Source: Phycisphaerales bacterium (GTDB lineage Bacteria > Planctomycetota > Phycisphaerae > Phycisphaerales > SM1A02). Taken from it: DNA of 64,000 nt. Every line of letters begins with the position of its first letter. Within the stretch, counting starts at the first letter, position 1. Position numbers and translations under genes: made by a program. Positions 16,544 through 25,740 of the stretch are shown here, piece after piece. The notes under the pieces were generated by a model. That model searched no databases. It had not been told where the DNA came from and saw only the letters and a program-made list of their open reading frames with translations. The stretch is from contig JAJDDB010000027.1 of assembly GCA_029260575.1 (NCBI GenBank), positions 374,501-438,500 on the forward strand. The letters are read 5' to 3'.

Positions 16544-19500
16544 ATGTTGCATCGCAATCCAAATTCAGTTCATCAGGCGCCAAAGAGGCGTCATGCTATC
16601 GTTGCGCTACTCGCAGCACTCTGCGCTAGTGCATTGACGGCACATGCATCTGCGGAACCGGATGACATTTTTGTCAGCACGTATGTTCACGACAGTGTCA
16701 CTACCTTTGACGGCGTCGAACATTCGCATCCCTACGGAAGCTTCGAACAGTTCATCTGGGCAATGTCGAGCGCGCTATGGACTGTCGACATGTGGTCCGG
16801 CCCGGCATCCTCGCCGATCTGGGAGCACTCCTTCACGATTGACTATTCAGACTTCGGCCTGCCTTCGTTCATCAGTTTCCCGTATCTCGATCTCAACCTC
16901 GATGTCAAGGAACCTGACACCACGCAGCCGATTACTGAATTCACTGTCGTCAACGGAGCCGGCGTCACAATCCCGCTGAAGTTCGCTGCCATCGTCGATG
17001 GCGGCCGCATTGAATGCATGATCGATCGAAATGCATTCTGGGCCCAGTGGGACAACGAAGTCACGATTCTGTTCAATCAGGGTCCACCGCCTGCACAATT
17101 GATCGACATCACTGTCGCTCCGCCCAACGTTACGCTGACGACAGCAGCGCCAAGTGCCGCGCTCACAGTCACCGGCCACTTTGATGACAACAGCCAGCAG
17201 GATCTCACACCGGGTATTGCCGGCACGAGCTATGCGTCCAACGATAGTCTCGTTGTTGCTGTCAGCACCGACGGCGTCATTTTCGCCATCTGGCAGGGCT
17301 CGACAACTGTCGAAGCAAGCAACAGCAATATCACCAGGTTCGTAAACGTAACCGTGCAGCCGGGCGATTACCCTGTTGATGGCAACGACGACGGCGTCAT
17401 CGATGAGGCTGACCTGTGCATCTGGCTGGCCAACCCGTTTGACATCAATCAGGATGGCGTGATCAACCAGGTTGACTGGGACATTCTCGTGTCGCTGCTC
17501 GATGAACCCTTTGACGATTGCAACGACAACGACATTCCCGATTCCTGCGAAATTGCATCCGGTGACAGCGACGACTGCAACGCCGATGGCGTTCCCGATG
17601 AGTGTGAAGCCGATTGCAACAACAACGGTGTTGCGGATTCGTGCGATATTTCGGGCGCAACCAGCGGTGACTGCAATGCCAACGGCGTGCCGGATGACTG
17701 TGAAATCGCTGCCGGTAATGAACTCGACGTCAATGGCAACGGCGTGCCCGACTCCTGCGAGCCGGACTGCAATAACAACAACATTCCCGATGAATGGGAC
17801 ATCAACTTCGGGTCGAGCAACGACTGCGACAACGATACCGTTCCCGATGAATGTGGAGCAGACTGCAACAATAACGGTGTTGCGGACTCATGCGACATCA
17901 ACGACGGCGTAAGCAGCGACTGTAACGGCAATGGTGTGCCCGATGAATGCGACATTGCCGGCGGCACCAGTACTGATGCGGATATCAATGGCATTCCCGA
18001 TGAATGTGAAGCTGACTGCAACAACAACGGTGTCCCGGATGCATTCGACATCTCCTCTGGGTTCAGCGCTGACTGCAACACCAACGGTGTGCCGGACGAG
18101 TGTGAAGACGATTGCAACAACAACGGTGTGCCGGATGATTGTGACATCACCGGCGGAGTCAGCAATGACTGCAACAGCAACGGCATTCCGGATATCTGCG
18201 ACATTGCAGGCGGCGGCAATGACGCCAACGGCAATGAGATTCCCGATGAATGTGAACTTGACTGCAACTCCAACGGCACGCCTGATGATTTCGACATCTT
18301 CAGCGGCGCAAGCGCCGACTGCGATGGCAATGCCGTTCCCGATGAATGTGATCCGGACTGCAACGACAACAATGTTCCCGATGCCTGCGAAGGTGTTGAG
18401 GAACTGACCTCGCTGTTTCCCAAGGACGGACCGCCCGGCAGTAGTGACGATCGCGTTGCGCTGTCCGGTGATATCGCAGTGCTCGGTTCGTATCTCGACG
18501 ATACGCGTGGCGAAAATGCTGGTGCTGCGTATATCTTTGAGCGAGATGGCTCGGTGTGGTTGCCTGTCGCAAAGGTATTCGCAACAGATGGCGCAGCAGG
18601 CGATCAATTTGGTCGCGCGATTGCAGTGGAAGATGATGTAGTAGTGATCGGCGCACGTTTGCACGATGCCGGTGGAACATCCGCTGGTGCGGCGTATGTC
18701 TTCGAACGACTCGGCGGCACCTGGCAACAGGTCGCCAAATTGCAGCCCGATGATCTGGCAGCGGGTGATCGCTTCGGCGTCTCCGTAGGTGTCAGCGGCA
18801 GCACGATCGTCATTGGCGCGTCACGGAACGATCAGATGGCACTGAACGCGGGCGCTGTCTACGTCTATAGAAGGATTGGCAATCAGTGGAGCGAGCACAG
18901 CAGTTTCTTCGCAGCTGATCCTGCCATTGATGATTATTTCGGCACATCTGTCGCAATCGACGGCGGTCGCATCATCATTGGTGCCCGTGGACGCGACAGT
19001 GCCGGCGACGAAAGTGGAGCTGTCTATATCTTCCATCCGACTGTCGATTCGTGGGCGCAGCAATCCAAGATCGTCCCACCGAGTCTCGACAACGGCGATG
19101 AACTCGGTCGATCTGTCGCAATCGAAGGCGACTGGGCCATCATGGGCGCCTGGCGTGATGATGATGCTGCACCTGATGCTGGGGCTGCGTACATCTATCG
19201 ATTCAACGGCGTCAACTGGAATCAAAGCGCAAAGATCACCGCATCCGACGGACAGGCACTCGATGGATACGGCTGGGCGGTCGACATTACCGATGGCACC
19301 GCACTCGTCGGTGCGTTCGGCAACGATGACATGGGGAACTCTGCAGGGTCGGCGTATATCTATCGCTTCGATGGCGTCAACTGGAACGAAGAACTCGTGG
19401 CATTCGCGCAAACACCAGAACCCAACGACAACTTCGGAAACTCTGTCGCAATTGACGGACCCATTGCACTCATCGGTTCTCCGGGCGGCTCGGCTGTCAA

Positions 19501-19819
19501 CGCACGAATGTTCTCCATCACCACGTTCGCAGATTGCAACAACAACGGCGTGCCGGATGAATGTGACATCGCAAACGGTGACTCGATCGACGTCAACGCC
19601 AACGGTGTACCCGACGAATGCGAAGTCAAAGTCGGCGATGGCAATGGTGACGGCATCATCGATGTAGTGGATCTGCTTGCACTGCTGGATGCATGGGGAC
19701 CGTGCCCCGGCTCATGCGAACTTCCGTGCGCGTTCGATTTGACAGGTCCGGCGGGCGAGACTGATTGTGTGGTCGATATCTTCGACCTGCTCGAATTGCT
19801 CGCGAACTGGGGTGCATGA
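16544..19819 (+). CDS. Giant secreted protein: acidic CNxNGVPDEC repeats, FG-GAP-like propeller, dockerin-like tail
   Basis: 1091 residues. Signal peptide in RRHAIVALLAALCASALTAHASA. Next come a beta-rich N-terminal domain and a Big-2/Ig-like segment (about 185-275, VTLTTAAPSAALTVTGHF). An EF-hand/dockerin-like pair follows (DGNDDGVIDEADLCIWL, DINQDGVINQVDWDIL). Then come 18 tandem acidic units of the DCNNNGVPDECDI type (about 322-620), expected to bind Ca. Residues about 626-990 hold FG-GAP-like beta-propeller repeats (GDQFGRAIAVEDDVVVIGA repeated about seven times). Two more acidic units and the tail VVDIFDLLELLANWGA end the protein. Start at 16544 is the first ATG before the signal peptide. 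Probably a surface adhesin or structural protein. Confidence 0.85.
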   Translation: MLHRNPNSVHQAPKRRHAIVALLAALCASALTAHASAEPDDIFVSTYVHDSVTTFDGVEHSHPYGSFEQFIWAMSSALWTVDMWSGPASSPIWEHSFTIDYSDFGLPSFISFPYLDLNLDVKEPDTTQPITEFTVVNGAGVTIPLKFAAIVDGGRIECMIDRNAFWAQWDNEVTILFNQGPPPAQLIDITVAPPNVTLTTAAPSAALTVTGHFDDNSQQDLTPGIAGTSYASNDSLVVAVSTDGVIFAIWQGSTTVEASNSNITRFVNVTVQPGDYPVDGNDDGVIDEADLCIWLANPFDINQDGVINQVDWDILVSLLDEPFDDCNDNDIPDSCEIASGDSDDCNADGVPDECEADCNNNGVADSCDISGATSGDCNANGVPDDCEIAAGNELDVNGNGVPDSCEPDCNNNNIPDEWDINFGSSNDCDNDTVPDECGADCNNNGVADSCDINDGVSSDCNGNGVPDECDIAGGTSTDADINGIPDECEADCNNNGVPDAFDISSGFSADCNTNGVPDECEDDCNNNGVPDDCDITGGVSNDCNSNGIPDICDIAGGGNDANGNEIPDECELDCNSNGTPDDFDIFSGASADCDGNAVPDECDPDCNDNNVPDACEGVEELTSLFPKDGPPGSSDDRVALSGDIAVLGSYLDDTRGENAGAAYIFERDGSVWLPVAKVFATDGAAGDQFGRAIAVEDDVVVIGARLHDAGGTSAGAAYVFERLGGTWQQVAKLQPDDLAAGDRFGVSVGVSGSTIVIGASRNDQMALNAGAVYVYRRIGNQWSEHSSFFAADPAIDDYFGTSVAIDGGRIIIGARGRDSAGDESGAVYIFHPTVDSWAQQSKIVPPSLDNGDELGRSVAIEGDWAIMGAWRDDDAAPDAGAAYIYRFNGVNWNQSAKITASDGQALDGYGWAVDITDGTALVGAFGNDDMGNSAGSAYIYRFDGVNWNEELVAFAQTPEPNDNFGNSVAIDGPIALIGSPGGSAVNARMFSITTFADCNNNGVPDECDIANGDSIDVNANGVPDECEVKVGDGNGDGIIDVVDLLALLDAWGPCPGSCELPCAFDLTGPAGETDCVVDIFDLLELLANWGA

Positions 19820-19852
19820 CGCAAGACAGCCGCACATCGTAACGATTCATAT

Positions 19853-19895
19853 GACAGGGCCAGCGCAGGGAGGACGCTGGTCTTGTCGCGTTTTG
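19853..19895 (+). terminator. Rho-independent terminator after giant exported protein
   Basis: A 13-bp imperfect stem, 19853-19865 with 19875-19887 (two G.T pairs), followed by GCGTTTT. Confidence 0.65.
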
Positions 19896-20040
19896 GATGC
19901 ATCATATTTCGCAGTGAATCGCAGATTCCTGCACCGCCTGCAAACTTGAACAGGTTCGTTCGACTCACCCCCCGCCCCTGTGCTATCCTGCCGTGCTGCG
20001 CTGTCGCGCAATCCGACGTCGGCGCGAATGGGAGCCAAAC

Positions 20041-20511
20041 ATGGACTACATCACCCCAAAGGACAAGCTGAAACTCCAGGAAGAGCTGAACGCCTGCATC
20101 CGCAATCGCAAAGTGCTTTCCGAGCGCATCGGCACAGCCCGCGAATTGGGTGACCTCAAGGAGAACGCGGAGTACCACGCAGCCCGAGAAGATCAGGGCC
20201 ACAATGAACGCCGCATTAGAGATCTTGAAGAACGACTGTCGAGCGCCATCGTCACCGATGCGGACAATGTGCCAAAGGACATGGTTTTCATAGGCGCGCG
20301 CGTCAAACTTCGCAACCTTGCCACCGAAGAAGAAGAATTGTATTCACTCGTCGGCCAATCAAACAACAACTTCGACAGCGACTACATCGAAGTCACGCCG
20401 ACATCCCCAATGGGTGAAGCGCTCATGAAATCCCGCATCGGCGAAACCGTGCGCGTCGATCTTCCCCGCGGTGAAAAACGATTTGAAATCGTCGAAATCG
20501 TAACCGACTGA
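20041..20511 (+). CDS. greA: Transcription elongation factor GreA
   Basis: 156 residues, MDYITPKDKLKLQEELNACI. Rescues backtracked RNA polymerase by stimulating transcript cleavage. The N-terminal coiled coil carries the acidic tip region ARELGDLKENAEYHAARE, diagnostic of Gre factors. The C-terminal FKBP-like half has ARVKLRNLATEEEELYSLVG and SPMGEALMKSRIGETVRVDLPRG. ATG at 20041 has GGGAG upstream. Followed eight bases later by the YtoQ-like gene, so likely an operon. Confidence 0.97.
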   Translation: MDYITPKDKLKLQEELNACIRNRKVLSERIGTARELGDLKENAEYHAAREDQGHNERRIRDLEERLSSAIVTDADNVPKDMVFIGARVKLRNLATEEEELYSLVGQSNNNFDSDYIEVTPTSPMGEALMKSRIGETVRVDLPRGEKRFEIVEIVTD

Positions 20512-20518
20512 TTTGCCC

Positions 20519-21007
20519 ATGCCCACAAACAGTGATATGCATTGGACCGTCTATCTCGCTGGCGAAATACACAGCGATTGGCGGCAGCAGATTGAAAGCC
20601 GCATCGCACAGCGCAAGCTCCCTGTCACGCTTGTCAGCCCCGTCATCGATCACGATGCAAGTGACAACTGCGGCGTGAGCATACTCGGCGGAGAAACTGA
20701 CACCTTTTGGAAAGACCATAAGAGTGCAGGCATCAACTCCATCCGCACACGCACGCACCTGCAGCACTGTGACATCATCGTCGCCCGGTTCGGCCCGAAG
20801 TATCGTCAGTGGAACGCAGCGTTTGATGCGGGGTTTGCTGTCGCGCTGGGCAAGCCGCTGATCACCCTGCACGATGAAGACCTCGACCACGCAATGAAGG
20901 AAGTTGACGCAGCTGCAAGTGCTGTCGCCCGCACTCCGGATCAGGTCGTACAAGTGCTCGACTACATCATTACTGGAACCCTCCACACTGGAGCGGTTTC
21001 GACATAA
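20519..21007 (+). CDS. YtoQ family protein
   Basis: 162 residues. Matches the YtoQ family by WTVYLAGEIHSDWRQQI, SDNCGVSILGGE, FRT/IRTRTHLQHCDIIVARFG, KYRQWNAAFDAGFAVALGKPLI and DHAMKEVDAAASAVARTPDQVV. The fold is related to nucleoside 2-deoxyribosyltransferases, but the activity of YtoQ proteins is not established as far as I know. Met at 20519 is used; Met at 20537 gives the length usual in the family and is equally possible. No good ribosome site for either, suggesting coupling to greA. Confidence 0.85.
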   Translation: MPTNSDMHWTVYLAGEIHSDWRQQIESRIAQRKLPVTLVSPVIDHDASDNCGVSILGGETDTFWKDHKSAGINSIRTRTHLQHCDIIVARFGPKYRQWNAAFDAGFAVALGKPLITLHDEDLDHAMKEVDAAASAVARTPDQVVQVLDYIITGTLHTGAVST

Positions 21008-21171
21008 GCCGTCCCGGAACGGACAATTGCGGACATGCCAGCGTCGCGTGGGTGTTGTATGGTTTCTGGTGCAGCATTGCCGACCTATTGATGCCTTGAA
21101 AGTTCAGCACCGGGAATCGCCGATTGTGTTGTGCAGACAATGCTGCTGGCCGTTTTACTAAGGACACTTCC

Positions 21172-21732
21172 ATGCAATGGATTCTTCTGCTCATCGCCAT
21201 CGTCATCCTTGTCGGACTCGCGCTGTTCGTCATCGGTATCTTCAACTCCCTGAAGCGCAAACAGGTCCGGGCCCGTACTGCTTGGTCCGACATTGATGTG
21301 CAGCTCAAACGCAGGTACGACCTGATCCCCAACCTCGTCAGCACCGTCAAGGGGTACGCAACGCACGAACAGGAAACGTTCGAACGCGTCACCAAAGCCC
21401 GCCAGCAGGCGATCGATGCTTCTTCCATTAAGGATCAGATCGGCGCGGAGAACATGCTCACGCAGGCGCTCGGCAAACTGCTTGCAGTCTCAGAAGCCTA
21501 TCCCGAACTCAAAGCCAATCAGAACTTCCTCAACCTGCAGGAAGAACTGACCACAACGGAAAACAAAATCGGCTTTGCGCGGCAACATTACAACCGAAGC
21601 GTCAGCCAACTCAATGAGTCCGTCGTAACGTTTCCTAGTAATGTTATCGCAGGTATGTTCAACATCCGCGAGATGGAGTTCTTCGAAATCGAAGAGCACG
21701 CCCAGCGCGAAGCACCGAAAGTCGAATTCTGA
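21172..21732 (+). CDS. lemA: LemA family protein
   Basis: 186 residues. One N-terminal membrane helix (QWILLLIAIVILVGLALFVIGIF) and the LemA core NSLKRKQVRARTAWSDIDVQLKRRYDLIPNLV, KGYATHEQETFERVTKAR, ELKANQNFLNLQEELTTTENKIGFARQHYN. Anchored in the membrane with a helical bundle outside or inside; role in envelope maintenance is inferred from frequent pairing with HtpX-type peptidases, as here. ATG at 21172 has AAGGA upstream. Confidence 0.95.
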   Translation: MQWILLLIAIVILVGLALFVIGIFNSLKRKQVRARTAWSDIDVQLKRRYDLIPNLVSTVKGYATHEQETFERVTKARQQAIDASSIKDQIGAENMLTQALGKLLAVSEAYPELKANQNFLNLQEELTTTENKIGFARQHYNRSVSQLNESVVTFPSNVIAGMFNIREMEFFEIEEHAQREAPKVEF

Positions 21733-21734
21733 AG

Positions 21735-21903
21735 AAAGTCCACCGCAGAGAGGCCCAAAGTACACAAGAGTACCACCGATACGAGTCGCTACGAATGTGA
21801 AGACAGCGGTTTTACGCATTCGCTGAATCAAAGTGTTTGACGGCATGAATCTGTAATTCTTTGGATCTACTCTGCGTCCTCTGCGCCTCAGCGGTTATTA
21901 AAG
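21735..21903. repeat. MITE-like element between lemA and htpX-like genes
   Basis: The left edge begins CACCGCAGAGAGGC and the right edge, read on the other strand, begins AACCGCTGAGGCGCAGAG with a following GACGCAGAG. These are imperfect inverted ends of the CCGCAGAGGCGCAGAG type that recur across many unrelated genomes. No coding capacity. It has inserted into the spacer of the lemA-htpX pair. Confidence 0.5.
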
Positions 21904-21907
21904 CGAG

Positions 21908-22933
21908 ATGAACGAAACACACGCCATACATTCCGAACGTGAACCCATCCGGGCGTTACCTTCAAACGTCACGTTTCATGATCTCATCGCAGCCAACAAG
22001 CGCAAGAGCGCCATGCTCATGGTGTTGATGGTGCTGCTGCTGATGTTGATCGGCGCGTTCGCTGTGGCTGGCATTGTTGCCTACGGCGGCGCGAGCTCCG
22101 AAATTCTTATACCCAGCGCCATTACCGGCGCTCTAGCAGCGCTTGGCGTCAGCATCATCGGCGCGCTGTGGAGTTTCTACGGCGGCAGCAAAGCCATCCT
22201 TGCAATGTCCGGCGCAAAGGAACTACCTCGCGCAGCCGATCCGCAGCTGCACAACATTGTCGAAGAACTCGCCATAGCAGCGGGTATTCCGAAACCGAAA
22301 GTTTTTCTGATTCCCGATGATGCGCTCAACGCGTTCGCCACCGGAAGAGACCCGGAACATTCGGCAGTGGCGATCACAACGGCGCTGCGGCACACACTTT
22401 CTCGCGAAGAACTCGCCGGCGTCATGGCCCACGAACTCAGCCACGTTCGCCACTACGACATCCGCTTTGCGATGCTCATGGCCACGATGGTCGGCCTCAT
22501 CGTCTTCGTCTCCGATGCGTTCCGGCGGATGCTCTGGCACGGCGGCATGTTCAGCGGCGGCTCACGGCGCAGCTCCGGCGGCAAGGGTGGTGGAAATCCC
22601 CTCGCGCTCATCCTGATCGTCGTCGCGCTACTTCTCTCGATTCTCGCGCCGTTTCTCGCACTGATGATTCGCTTTGCAGTCAGTCGTCAGCGTGAATTTC
22701 TCGCAGATGCAGGTGCGGTGGAGCTGACGCGCAATCCCGAAGGCATGATTGGCGCGCTGGAAAAACTCGGCGCATCCAAAGCTGTACTCGACCGCGGCAA
22801 CCGCGCCACCGCGCATCTCTACATCGTGAACCCGCTCAAGGCTGCCAAAGACCGCCACGAACTCAACAGCGCGTTCCGCACACATCCCCCGTTACACGAC
22901 CGCATCAAACGCCTGCAGGCGTTGATTACGTGA
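21908..22933 (+). CDS. HtpX-like M48 family zinc metallopeptidase
   Basis: 341 residues, membrane-bound. Two N-terminal helices (about 34-60, 65-92), zinc site HELSHVRHYDIRFAM (HEXXH, about 177-181), a further hydrophobic pair at about 185-260 and the third ligand region SRQREFLADAGAVELTRNPEGM with E in REFLAD. Removes damaged membrane proteins in the HtpX model; paired with LemA. The Gly/Ser-rich loop GGSRRSSGGKGGGN between helices is a local oddity. ATG at 21908 has AAGCGAG just upstream. Confidence 0.93.
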   Translation: MNETHAIHSEREPIRALPSNVTFHDLIAANKRKSAMLMVLMVLLLMLIGAFAVAGIVAYGGASSEILIPSAITGALAALGVSIIGALWSFYGGSKAILAMSGAKELPRAADPQLHNIVEELAIAAGIPKPKVFLIPDDALNAFATGRDPEHSAVAITTALRHTLSREELAGVMAHELSHVRHYDIRFAMLMATMVGLIVFVSDAFRRMLWHGGMFSGGSRRSSGGKGGGNPLALILIVVALLLSILAPFLALMIRFAVSRQREFLADAGAVELTRNPEGMIGALEKLGASKAVLDRGNRATAHLYIVNPLKAAKDRHELNSAFRTHPPLHDRIKRLQALIT

Positions 22934-22969
22934 TGCTCCCCCAAAGCCGGGCAACTCCCGTTGCCAGGA

Positions 22970-23794
22970 TCACACGCGAGTATCACTGCCATCCTTTGGC
23001 CGGCGCTTGATGAAATAGCTCAATAACTCACCGCGACTCGACACATCAAAGTGCTTGTGCAGCTTTACGATGTAATCGTGTACCGTCGCTGGGCTCAATC
23101 CCAACTCCGCTGCAACTTGTTTCTCGCTCAGCCCGTCAAGCAGCAACTCCAATGTTTGGCGTTGCCTCGGTGTCAGACCGGCTTTGCTGACTTGGCCGCG
23201 TAAACTGAGTTTCGTGCCGAGCAATGGCGTAATCTCTTCGCCGAGTATTCCCAACAGTTTGATTTTTCGACCGGCAATTGGCTCGTCACCATGAGCTCTG
23301 TTGCCACCCACCATGACAACCGAGCCGAGCGTCGGTGAGACGCGAAATGAACTCACCCATTCATCAAGCCCGATCGGCTCTACATAGTCTCGATAGAAAT
23401 CACTTGGATACCACACATCGTCAGGAACAACCATCGGCCGTGAGAATGAAACCGATCCCTCAGCAATCGCCGGCCCGAGCGCTTTGTCAATATTCACGAG
23501 CGGTGGACGATCATCGCCGTCGATTGATTGCAGATACAAACGCTCTGCTTCCTTGGTCTTCCATCCTTTCGATGCGATCGGAAGAATCTGCGGCAGATGT
23601 TCGTGCGTGCCCGGCATGACGAACTGCAGCACAGATGCGCCCAGCTCAAGCAATTCGATAACACCGTCCAGCAAAACCACCTGCCATTCGTCGGGATGAT
23701 CCCACTTATCACAGCATGCGTTAACGAGGCGAAACACCTCACGAATCTCGTTCACAGTTGGGTCTTCACTCTTCAAGACACTCCCCAATACCAC
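22970..23794 (-). CDS. LuxR-type transcriptional regulator
   Basis: 274 residues from a GTG at 23794. The C-terminus (about 207-252) LTPRQRQTLELLLDGLSEKQVAAELGLSPATVHDYIVKLHKHFDV is a classic LuxR/FixJ helix-turn-helix. The N-terminal 200 residues have no receiver signature and resemble a ligand- or light-independent sensor (PAS/GAF-like possible) with many Trp/Pro-rich loops. Monocistronic. Divergent from the exported protein at 24.0 kb, which it could control, by location only. Confidence 0.8.
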   Translation of the reverse strand: MVLGSVLKSEDPTVNEIREVFRLVNACCDKWDHPDEWQVVLLDGVIELLELGASVLQFVMPGTHEHLPQILPIASKGWKTKEAERLYLQSIDGDDRPPLVNIDKALGPAIAEGSVSFSRPMVVPDDVWYPSDFYRDYVEPIGLDEWVSSFRVSPTLGSVVMVGGNRAHGDEPIAGRKIKLLGILGEEITPLLGTKLSLRGQVSKAGLTPRQRQTLELLLDGLSEKQVAAELGLSPATVHDYIVKLHKHFDVSSRGELLSYFIKRRPKDGSDTRV

Positions 23795-24036
23795 TGTTTA
23801 GTCGTGTTGTGATCGGACACCCCGACTCGTATTCTCGCGCTACTGACTTTGTCAGTCTATGAGCGTGCAGAATCAAACAAAGTACCAAGTCAAATCCGCT
23901 TCGCATAACTCCCGAACAAAGTTCGAATAACCCAGAAAGTGCGTAGTGACTAGCACTGCGAGTCTTGAATTGCAATTGGCAATGTTCAGTCAACTCACCT
24001 GCAAGACTATGCACACTCCATACAAAGGAATACAAC

Positions 24037-25137
24037 ATGACCCGCCTTCACACATTCTTGTTTGCAATGGTCTTCGCGGCCATCAGTTGCCCATTCAATA
24101 GCGCGGTGGCACAAGAAGGAATGTTGTACGCGGCGACACCCACAGGGTCGGCCGTTTCAGTGGAGGTTCGAATCTTCCTGGGCGGTTCATGGTCCACACT
24201 TTTCACACATGATTACGGTTGCGGCGTGTGTCAGGGTGAGACGCCGAGTCTGGCTGTTGATGAAATCAACAAACGTGTGTACTGGGTGAACTTCAACCAA
24301 CTTGTCTACTGGGACATCGATGCAGGCACTGATGTTTTTTCGCATAACAATATGGGCGTAGGACGCATGGATACGCTTGCATTCAATCCCGATACCGCTT
24401 TGCTCTATGGCATCAATCATCTGCATGAAATGCGGTGGATCGACCCCGCCGATGGCAGCACAGGAGTGCTATTCACGCTGGTCAGCACGCATGCATTCAA
24501 GACGATGGACTACAACCGGGCTGACAACACGTTCTATGCGTATCGCGCGGGTACCGGCGCCGGTGATGGCCTATTCCGCATTGACGTTCTGGGTGATCAA
24601 AGTATTACTTCTGCTGCAAGTGATCCGTGGGGCGGATTCGTCGCTGTCGCAGCGACCATTCAAAACGACAATATCTTCGTTGTCCGTTCGCCCGGCTCAC
24701 CGTTCCCTTCACAAAGAGGAACACTCAGCACAAGCGGACCTCCGTGGGTAGATTTTACGACTCCTCCAAATCAGACCGGCACAAATCATGCATCAGCGTT
24801 TGCATACTGGCTGTTTCCGCCCGACGATCCGGAAGGTGCGTGTTGTCTTGCAGGAGGTTCATGCAAACTGCGCACTGAAGATGATTGCACCACCGCCGAC
24901 GGAACATATCAGGGGGATGGAATTGCATGCACCGCAGGATTGTGCGCAACCCCCTGTCCCGCCGACATCATCAACTCGATGGGCGGCGCACCGGACGGCG
25001 CGGTCAATGTTTTCGACCTGCTCGAACTCCTCAACAACTGGGGTACGAACGGTCCAGGCGCTGCCATTGCGCCGCCGACCAACATCGTCGATGTCTTTGA
25101 TCTGCTCGATCTGCTCGCAGCATGGGGTGATTGCTGA
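24037..25137 (+). CDS. Exported protein with double dockerin-like tail
   Basis: 366 residues. Signal peptide MTRLHTFLFAMVFAAISCPFNSAVAQ. The body is a WD/YVTN-like beta-rich region with no family I can fix (TLAFNPDTALLYGINHLHEM, NRADNTFYAYRAG). A Cys-rich segment GACCLAGGSCKLRTEDDC is a common planctomycete connector. Two tail half-sites follow, AVNVFDLLELLNNWG and IVDVFDLLDLLAAWGDC. ATG at 24037 has AAAGGAA upstream. Confidence 0.8.
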   Translation: MTRLHTFLFAMVFAAISCPFNSAVAQEGMLYAATPTGSAVSVEVRIFLGGSWSTLFTHDYGCGVCQGETPSLAVDEINKRVYWVNFNQLVYWDIDAGTDVFSHNNMGVGRMDTLAFNPDTALLYGINHLHEMRWIDPADGSTGVLFTLVSTHAFKTMDYNRADNTFYAYRAGTGAGDGLFRIDVLGDQSITSAASDPWGGFVAVAATIQNDNIFVVRSPGSPFPSQRGTLSTSGPPWVDFTTPPNQTGTNHASAFAYWLFPPDDPEGACCLAGGSCKLRTEDDCTTADGTYQGDGIACTAGLCATPCPADIINSMGGAPDGAVNVFDLLELLNNWGTNGPGAAIAPPTNIVDVFDLLDLLAAWGDC

Positions 25138-25740
25138 ATCACGCAACGCCTTTATGTTCCGGAACAGTCTGGCCGGGGCCGAGCCTGCGCGAATGTGCGC
25201 GCGACATGGAATGTGTAGTCGTGCACGATTGCAACAAAATATCCAACTTGATGCGCACTAAAGACAACACGAAACTATTTTGCGCGCGCTCGACGATGTG
25301 CCCGTCTATATGCAGTGAGACATAATTCCAGACCCACATGCCGAGCGTTTCTCTTTGCTGCTCGCTCTGACTCCCTTCTCCCCAAGAGAGACGGGCTGGG
25401 GGTGAGGGGATCATCGACGAGCGCGCGTTCGCGCGCACAAGACCGAGTCGCGCCGATGCGCGCGCCGCGCGCGCGAACCTGTGGCCGTGCACACTATTTC
25501 GCAGTGATGTCCGCTCGTAACCGCCGATTTCAGTCCGTCAGCATCAGGTGCGTGATCGCGCGCACGCAAGTAACCACCCCTCGCGGCAGCTGCGCGCGCC
25601 ACAGAGAACGCTCCATCACGCTTTTCAACCACTTCCCACCAGCACAACCTGTGTCCACAGCCGGTTTTCCAGTCACCCGCCCGCTCCGGCCGAAGACACT
25701 GGTGCATTCGACTACTCAAAGCCTGCGAAAGAATGACTGT
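25138..25740. other. 600-bp intergenic region with GC palindromes and a dispersed repeat
   Basis: No convincing gene. At 25365-25415 there is CTCCCTTCTCCCC ... GGGGGTGAGGGGA, a type of dispersed inverted repeat that turns up as junk in many genomes. From about 25420 to 25485 is a run of CG-rich palindromes (GCGCGCGTTCGCGCGC). The part before ruvB must hold its promoter. Confidence 0.45.

Noticed and set aside
17449-18423. Leftward 324-residue Ser/Leu-rich frame across the acidic repeats
   Set aside because: It is the antisense of the tandem CNxNGVPDEC units; the regular repeat in it only mirrors the real gene.
25420-25485. CRISPR-like or origin-like repeat
   Set aside because: Only runs of CG palindromes without regular spacing, spacers or DnaA-box sequences. 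No CRISPR arrays were seen anywhere in the window.
25139-25492. Leftward frame with SPPARLSWGEG, could look like a small protein
   Set aside because: It reads through a dispersed inverted repeat (CTCCCTTCTCCCC/GGGGTGAGGGGA) known to produce false proteins of this kind. No ribosome site.
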